Source: Flagellimonas zhangzhouensis (lineage in GTDB: Bacteria > Bacteroidota > Bacteroidia > Flavobacteriales > Flavobacteriaceae). Taken from it: a stretch of 64,000 nucleotides of DNA. The stretch is taken from contig NZ_FNKI01000001.1 in the NCBI RefSeq assembly GCF_900102925.1, positions 806,001 to 870,000 of the forward strand, in the 5' to 3' direction. The notes beneath the pieces were generated by a model, which saw only the letters and a list, made by a program, of their open reading frames with translations, did not search any database and was not told where the DNA came from. Position numbers and translations under genes: made by a program. Below, in pieces: positions 62,781 through 64,000 of this stretch (position 1 is its first letter; each line of letters opens with the position of its first letter).

Positions 62781-63455
62781 TTACTCATTGTAACTGGCTT
62801 CAAGTATTTTAATGTCGTCCAAAAGTTTGGCTATTTCTTCCCGATTGGTGCCATCATAAAAACCGCGAATCCTTTTTTCTTTGTCCACGAGAATAAAATT
62901 TTCGGTGTGGATCATGTCATAGGGGCCACCATCACCATCATTCTTCACGGCCAAATAGGACTTTCTGGCAAGTTCGTAAATCTGTTTTTTATCACCCGTA
63001 ACCAAGTTCCATTTGCTGTCTACTACCCCTTTTTCAATCGCATATCTTTTTAATTGTTCCACCGTGTCAATTACTGGGGTAACGGAATGGGAAAGCAACA
63101 TGATATCTGGGTCCTCCAAAACTTCATTTTGAATTTCGGCCATGTTCTTCGTCATTATCGGGCAAATAGTAGGGCATGTGGTGAAGAAAAAATCCGCCAC
63201 ATAAATTTTGTCCTTGTAATTGGCCTGGGTAACAGTATCACCATTCTGGTTCACTAGGGCAAAGTCTGAAATCTTATGGTATTTTTTGGTGTAGTGTAGG
63301 GTGCTATCCACCAAAGTCGGGTCAACCATGTTGGGCTGATACACAGGAAGCATTTTTTTGGGCTGTAATGCATCATAAAATAGGTACATGATCACCACTG
63401 ATAGGATGAGCATCACTATTCCGAACATTTTGTATTTGGCAAAAAACGAACGCAT
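62781..63455 (-). CDS. SCO1/SenC family protein (copper delivery to cytochrome oxidase)
   Basis: A 224-aa protein with an N-terminal membrane anchor (about residues 9-28) and a thioredoxin-like domain. The copper ligands are Cys94-x3-Cys98 (TTCPTICP) and His183 (DMIHTENF). It matures the CuA centre of cytochrome c oxidase or acts as a thiol oxidoreductase. I use the ATG at 63455 because a promoter (TTG, 20 bases, TAATTTTG) ends 5 bases upstream of it, so the earlier in-frame ATG at 63491 would lie outside the transcript. Confidence 0.85.
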   Translation of the reverse strand: MRSFFAKYKMFGIVMLILSVVIMYLFYDALQPKKMLPVYQPNMVDPTLVDSTLHYTKKYHKISDFALVNQNGDTVTQANYKDKIYVADFFFTTCPTICPIMTKNMAEIQNEVLEDPDIMLLSHSVTPVIDTVEQLKRYAIEKGVVDSKWNLVTGDKKQIYELARKSYLAVKNDGDGGPYDMIHTENFILVDKEKRIRGFYDGTNREEIAKLLDDIKILEASYNE

Positions 63456-63460
63456 GAATG

Positions 63461-63468
63461 CAAAATTA
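63461..63468 (-). promoter_or_regulatory. -7 element TAATTTTG, near-leaderless promoter of the SCO gene
   Basis: An exact TAnnTTTG match on the minus strand with a TTG -33 element (63491..63489) exactly 20 bases upstream. The start codon begins 5 bases downstream, so transcription probably starts at or within a few bases of the ATG. Confidence 0.6.
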
Positions 63469-63575
63469 CGGCCCATACGGCTAATCTTCAAGATCTAAGA
63501 CAGGTTTTGTTATTAAATCTTTCTTAAATGCGAAGGCTATCAAATTCAAGGTTTTTTTATCACTCCCTAAAAGTT

Positions 63576-63583
63576 TACTTTTG
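63576..63583 (+). promoter_or_regulatory. -7 element TACTTTTG of rseP
   Basis: An exact TAnnTTTG match 23 bases upstream of the rseP start codon at 63607. No TTG -33 element is present at 17-23 bases. Confidence 0.5.
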
Positions 63584-63606
63584 TGCGTTTTAACAAAAGA
63601 CTACGG

Positions 63607-64000
63607 ATGACTCCAATAGCAATAAAGGCCATACAATTCTTTCTAAGTTTATCCCTACTTATCGTGCTTCACGAGCTGGGACACTTTATTCCAGCCAAGA
63701 TTTTTAAGACGAGGGTGGAGAAGTTTTATTTATTCTTTGATGTTAAATTTTCTTTGTTCAAAAAGAAAATAGGGGAGACCGTTTACGGAATTGGTTGGTT
63801 GCCTTTAGGGGGGTATGTGAAGATTTCGGGAATGATTGATGAAAGCATGGACACCGAACAAATGAAGGAGGAGCCTAAACCTTGGGAGTTTCGTAGTAAG
63901 CCAGCTTGGCAGCGTTTGATCATAATGCTGGGTGGTGTTACCGTGAATTTTGTGTTGGCTGTTATCATTTATATTGGAATGGCTTACTCGTATGGTGATC
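63607..64000 (+). CDS. rseP: RIP zinc metalloprotease RseP (partial, continues past window)
   Basis: The first 131 residues are visible. Helix 1 carries the zinc motif His22-Glu23-x2-His26 (LHELGHF), and GWLPLGGYVKISG follows, with the start of a second membrane helix (MLGGVTVNFVLAVIIYIGMA) before the window ends. RseP is a site-2 intramembrane protease that cleaves anti-sigma factors and remnant signal peptides. Here it could process the transmembrane anti-sigma factor encoded at 58.5 kb, but that link is speculation. Confidence 0.9.
   Translation, partial: MTPIAIKAIQFFLSLSLLIVLHELGHFIPAKIFKTRVEKFYLFFDVKFSLFKKKIGETVYGIGWLPLGGYVKISGMIDESMDTEQMKEEPKPWEFRSKPAWQRLIIMLGGVTVNFVLAVIIYIGMAYSYGD

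Noticed and set aside
1-64000. tRNA genes, rRNA genes, CRISPR arrays, insertion sequences and prophage genes
   Set aside because: I scanned for cloverleaf T-loop patterns, spaced repeats, transposase and phage motifs and found none that I could support.

Overview
The window looks like a chromosome segment of a marine-type member of the Flavobacteriaceae (Bacteroidota). I base this on AT-rich DNA, promoters with the Bacteroidota -7 motif TAnnTTTG, almost no Shine-Dalgarno sequences, many lipoproteins and TonB/RND systems, families typical of the group (DUF3078, DUF6503, DUF4097, CzcA-TolC fusion, FeoB-associated Cys-rich peptide), and carotenoid genes. I cannot name the genus. I saw no tRNA, rRNA, CRISPR array, prophage or insertion sequence. 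The genes look like core and metabolic chromosome, with two small palindromic repeat elements.

Layout. 1-1440: 5' part of a response regulator, then about 1 kb with almost no coding DNA, holding a 182-nt nested inverted repeat and two orphan plus-strand terminators. 1460-12435: a sugar locus that fits oxidation-based 3-keto-glycoside breakdown. It has a GMC dehydrogenase with its Tat-type small subunit, one exported and one cytosolic TIM-barrel isomerase, two MFS carriers, a Gfo/Idh/MocA oxidoreductase and two tandem exported DUF1080 proteins. A LacI-type palindrome lies in the divergent promoter region. 12514-14555: yicC-gmk-nadD. 14558-18695: GH130 enzyme, DUF6503 protein and a PiT phosphate carrier with a PhoU-like tail. 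18843-27735: dgt, DUF3078, dxs, tadA, cold-shock protein, a CLC protein lacking the gating glutamate, and aspS.

28112-35181: a MORN-like secreted protein behind five helically phased AATGT repeats, then a TetR-TolC-adaptor-RND permease efflux operon with a clear TetR operator. 35400-38667: an ECF sigma factor with a membrane partner, then GGPP synthase convergent with lycopene cyclase. 38711-49085: an AT-rich orphan gene and a metal homeostasis block. In that block a TonB receptor is divergent from a DtxR/MntR-type regulator plus ZIP transporter, with a candidate operator on the receptor promoter. It is followed by a CzcB adaptor, a CzcA-TolC fusion and a His-rich periplasmic protein. 49170-54101: GH13 alpha-glucosidase lipoprotein and a large Asp-box propeller protein. 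54240-59777: assorted small genes and an ECF sigma / anti-sigma-HEAT / DUF4097-DUF4097 operon. 60087-62693: feoA-feoB-Cys-rich peptide. 62781-64000: SCO-family copper protein with a near-leaderless promoter, and the 5' part of rseP.

Assignments rest on motifs and family resemblance read by eye. No database search or folding program was run.
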